A DNA stretch of 7,978 bases from JBCCZC01 sp039188505 (GTDB lineage Bacteria; Pseudomonadota; Gammaproteobacteria; Xanthomonadales; SZUA-38), in the NCBI GenBank assembly GCA_039188505.1, contig JBCCZC010000260.1:1-7978 (forward strand), written 5' to 3'. The notes under the pieces are model-generated. The model was not told where the DNA came from. It worked only from the letters and a program-made list of their open reading frames with translations, and made no database searches. A program made the position numbers and the translations under genes. Positions 6,533-7,978 of this stretch are shown here, piece by piece. Each line of letters begins with the position of its first letter. Within the stretch, counting starts at the first letter, position 1.

Positions 6533-7482
6533 GTGAGGAACAGGTACCCACACTCGACCTGGCGCAGTATGACAGCGACCGGGATGGCTTCGTCGCCGCC
6601 CTCGGCGAGGCCTATGAACGCTTCGGCTTCTGCGGCGTGCGCAACCACGGCGTGGCCGATGAGATCATCAGCGACGCCTACGACGCGTTCCATCGCTTCT
6701 TTGCGCTGCCCAACGAGGTCAAGGCCAGCTACAGCGTTTCCGGCGGCGGTGGCGCCCGCGGCTACACCGGCTTCGGCATTGAGACAGCCAAGGACAGTCA
6801 GCACCCGGATCTGAAGGAATTTTGGCAGGTCGGCCGCGAGCTCGCCGATGACCATCCGCACCGAGACCGGATGCCGCCGAACCGCTGGCCCGGTGAGGTC
6901 GCGGACTTCGAGGAACGCGGATATCGGCTCTACGAAGCGCTCGACGACCTGGGGCGCCGCATGCTGCGCGCCATGGCTCTCTACCTCGGCCAGGACGAGG
7001 TTTTCTTCGACGACAAGGTCAACGAGGGCAACTCGATCCTGCGGCCGATCCACTATCCGCCGATCGAGGACACCGGCACCCAGTCGGTACGTTCCGGCAG
7101 GCACGAGGACATCAACCTCATCACCCTGCTTATCGGCGCCGAGGGTCCCGGGCTGGAGATCCTGCGCCGCGATCGTACCTGGCTCCCGGTGACCACGATT
7201 CCGGGGGCGATCGTCTGCAACATCGGCGACATGATGCAGCGGCTGACGAATCACGTCTTCCCGTCGACAACCCATCGGGTGGTCAATCCCCCGGGGGCGC
7301 TGGCCACGCAATCCCGATATTCGATCCCGTTCTTCCTGCACCCGAATGCAGATTTCATGATCGAAACGTTGGGAACGTGCATCTCGGACGACAATCCGAA
7401 CCGCTACCCGGAGCCGCTGGGGTCCCACGAGTACCTGCAGCAACGGCTGATCGAGATCGGGCTCCTGCCCGACGACGAATAG
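6529..7482 (+). CDS. Isopenicillin N synthase-like Fe(II)/2-oxoglutarate-dependent oxygenase
   Basis: The 317-residue protein has the two-part layout of the isopenicillin N synthase/plant-type dioxygenase superfamily. An N-terminal DIOX_N-like region (residues about 6-110, with ERFGFCGVRNHGV and FFALPNEVK) is followed by a C-terminal 2OG-Fe(II) oxygenase barrel. The iron triad is complete: H192 and D194 in GRHEDINLIT, and H249 in STTHRV. R263 and S265 (SRYS) form the usual RxS site for the 2-oxoglutarate carboxylate, which favours a 2OG-dependent enzyme over a true penicillin synthase. The substrate cannot be read from sequence; bacterial members include ethylene-forming-type and unassigned oxidases. 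The ATG overlaps the glmM stop (ATGA) behind a very strong ribosome site, so the two are co-transcribed. No secretion signal is seen. A link to amino-sugar metabolism is possible but only positional. Confidence 0.9.
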   Translation: MSEEQVPTLDLAQYDSDRDGFVAALGEAYERFGFCGVRNHGVADEIISDAYDAFHRFFALPNEVKASYSVSGGGGARGYTGFGIETAKDSQHPDLKEFWQVGRELADDHPHRDRMPPNRWPGEVADFEERGYRLYEALDDLGRRMLRAMALYLGQDEVFFDDKVNEGNSILRPIHYPPIEDTGTQSVRSGRHEDINLITLLIGAEGPGLEILRRDRTWLPVTTIPGAIVCNIGDMMQRLTNHVFPSTTHRVVNPPGALATQSRYSIPFFLHPNADFMIETLGTCISDDNPNRYPEPLGSHEYLQQRLIEIGLLPDDE

Positions 7483-7495
7483 CCGCGCGACGCGC

Positions 7496-7978
7496 TCAGG
7501 GTCGCGACGGCCCCAGGAGGCGCCGCAAACCGCCGCCGAGGCGTCTGGCATAGGCAAGCGGACCCGCCGACCGGAATCGCCGCCGCATATAGTCCGGCGG
7601 TGGAAACGCCATTTCGAAGAGATAGCGGCCGCGCTCCCGCCAGCTCGGCAGCGCGGCGACCTGGGTCCAGAGACGCGCCGGCCCCTCGGACTGATAGAGC
7701 AGCAATCTCGTTGCTTCGCCCACCGCCGCTTCGTCCAGCGTCTGCCGGAATCGTGCAGACAGTTCGGTCCCGAATTCGCGCCGGGACATCAGCAGGGCTT
7801 CGAACACGAGCCCGGCGATGCCCAGGTGGCCGGCATCGTCGCACGCCCGCTGCTGCTGCCCCCGGGGTCAGCGCTCCCCACAGCAGGTGAGTGTCGAGCA
7901 GCCAGATCAGCCGGTTTCGTTCGTCCCCAGGCTGGACCGCCAGGTGCGCCGCCGCGTGCAGCAGCGCGTCCACCGGGC
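7496..7978 (-). CDS. Nucleotidyltransferase family protein (PF14907-like), C-terminal part, frameshifted
   Basis: Only the last 160 or so codons are inside the window; the N-terminus lies beyond the right edge. The visible segment resembles the C-terminal half of the uncharacterised nucleotidyltransferase family PF14907: VDALLHAAAHLAV, then RLIWLLDTHLL, and near the end LPSWRERGRYLFEMAFPPPDYMRRRF. The catalytic GS...D core would be in the missing part, so activity cannot be judged. Reading from the right, the frame holds to about LTPG (near 7860) and then must shift: removing one base from the C5 run at 7859-7863 gives LTPGQQQRACDDAGHLGIAGLVFEAL, continuous with the lower frame ending at TGA 7498-7496. 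It is convergent with the oxygenase, 13 bases apart. Members often occur near surface polysaccharide genes, but no such neighbour is visible here. Confidence 0.72.

Noticed and set aside
7482..7511. Hairpin (GCCG-CGCG pairing with CGCG-a-CGGC) at the oxygenase stop codon, as a bidirectional terminator.
   Set aside because: There is a one-base bulge and a 13-base loop, and no T tract follows on either strand. GC-rich pairing is easy by chance here.
5749..7557. Long minus-strand open frame of 602 codons opposite glmM and the oxygenase gene.
   Set aside because: It has low-complexity Arg/Ser/Pro/Thr-rich sequence with no family resemblance and lies antisense to two clearly homologous genes. Long antisense frames are expected in GC-rich DNA.
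1..7978. CRISPR arrays, insertion sequences, tRNA genes, prophage or defence genes.
   Set aside because: No regularly spaced repeats, transposase motifs, tRNA T-loop patterns or phage-like genes were seen on either strand.

Overview
The window looks like a piece of chromosome from a GC-rich gammaproteobacterium. The main reason is gene order. A divergent pair of clusters, zapA (with a small ZapB-like coiled-coil gene) on the minus strand and ygfB-pepP-ubiH-ubiI on the plus strand, matches the classic gammaproteobacterial arrangement around the 6S RNA locus. Several products are acidic (ygfB especially), but this alone is not enough to name a genus.

Layout. Positions 1-246 hold no convincing protein gene. 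On the minus strand, downstream of zapA, they contain a nested set of helices compatible with 6S RNA (ssrS), the gene expected there. Positions 247-779 (minus) carry zapA and a TIGR02449-type coiled-coil gene, overlapping by GTGA and driven by a perfect TATAAT -10 box at 820-825. Positions 780-941 form the divergent promoter region. It also holds an extended -10 (TGcTAGAAT) for the plus-strand operon, with an imperfect 18-bp inverted repeat directly upstream. Positions 942-5174 (plus) carry ygfB, pepP, ubiH and ubiI, linked by stop/start overlaps of 1 to 4 bases. After a 58-base gap come glmM (5233-6532) and an isopenicillin-N-synthase-type Fe(II)/2-oxoglutarate oxygenase gene (6529-7482). At the right edge, convergent on the minus strand, is the C-terminal part of a nucleotidyltransferase-family gene.

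Function. The plus-strand operon combines ubiquinone biosynthesis (two FAD-dependent ring hydroxylases) with proline aminopeptidase P and a UPF0149 protein. It is followed by the phosphoglucosamine mutase that feeds peptidoglycan and LPS synthesis. The zap pair acts on FtsZ-ring assembly.

Oddities. glmM is broken by what looks like a clean 38-base deletion at 5433-5440, which removes about 13 conserved residues and shifts frame; every downstream catalytic motif is intact. The nucleotidyltransferase gene is also frameshifted, by one extra base in a C5 run at 7859-7863. Because glmM is normally essential, assembly or sequencing error is the leading explanation for both, although a real mutation is not excluded. 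UbiH carries a changed flavin-site motif (HNVAAQG instead of HPxxGQG). I did not find a clearly new multi-gene system. Most of the window is conserved housekeeping DNA.
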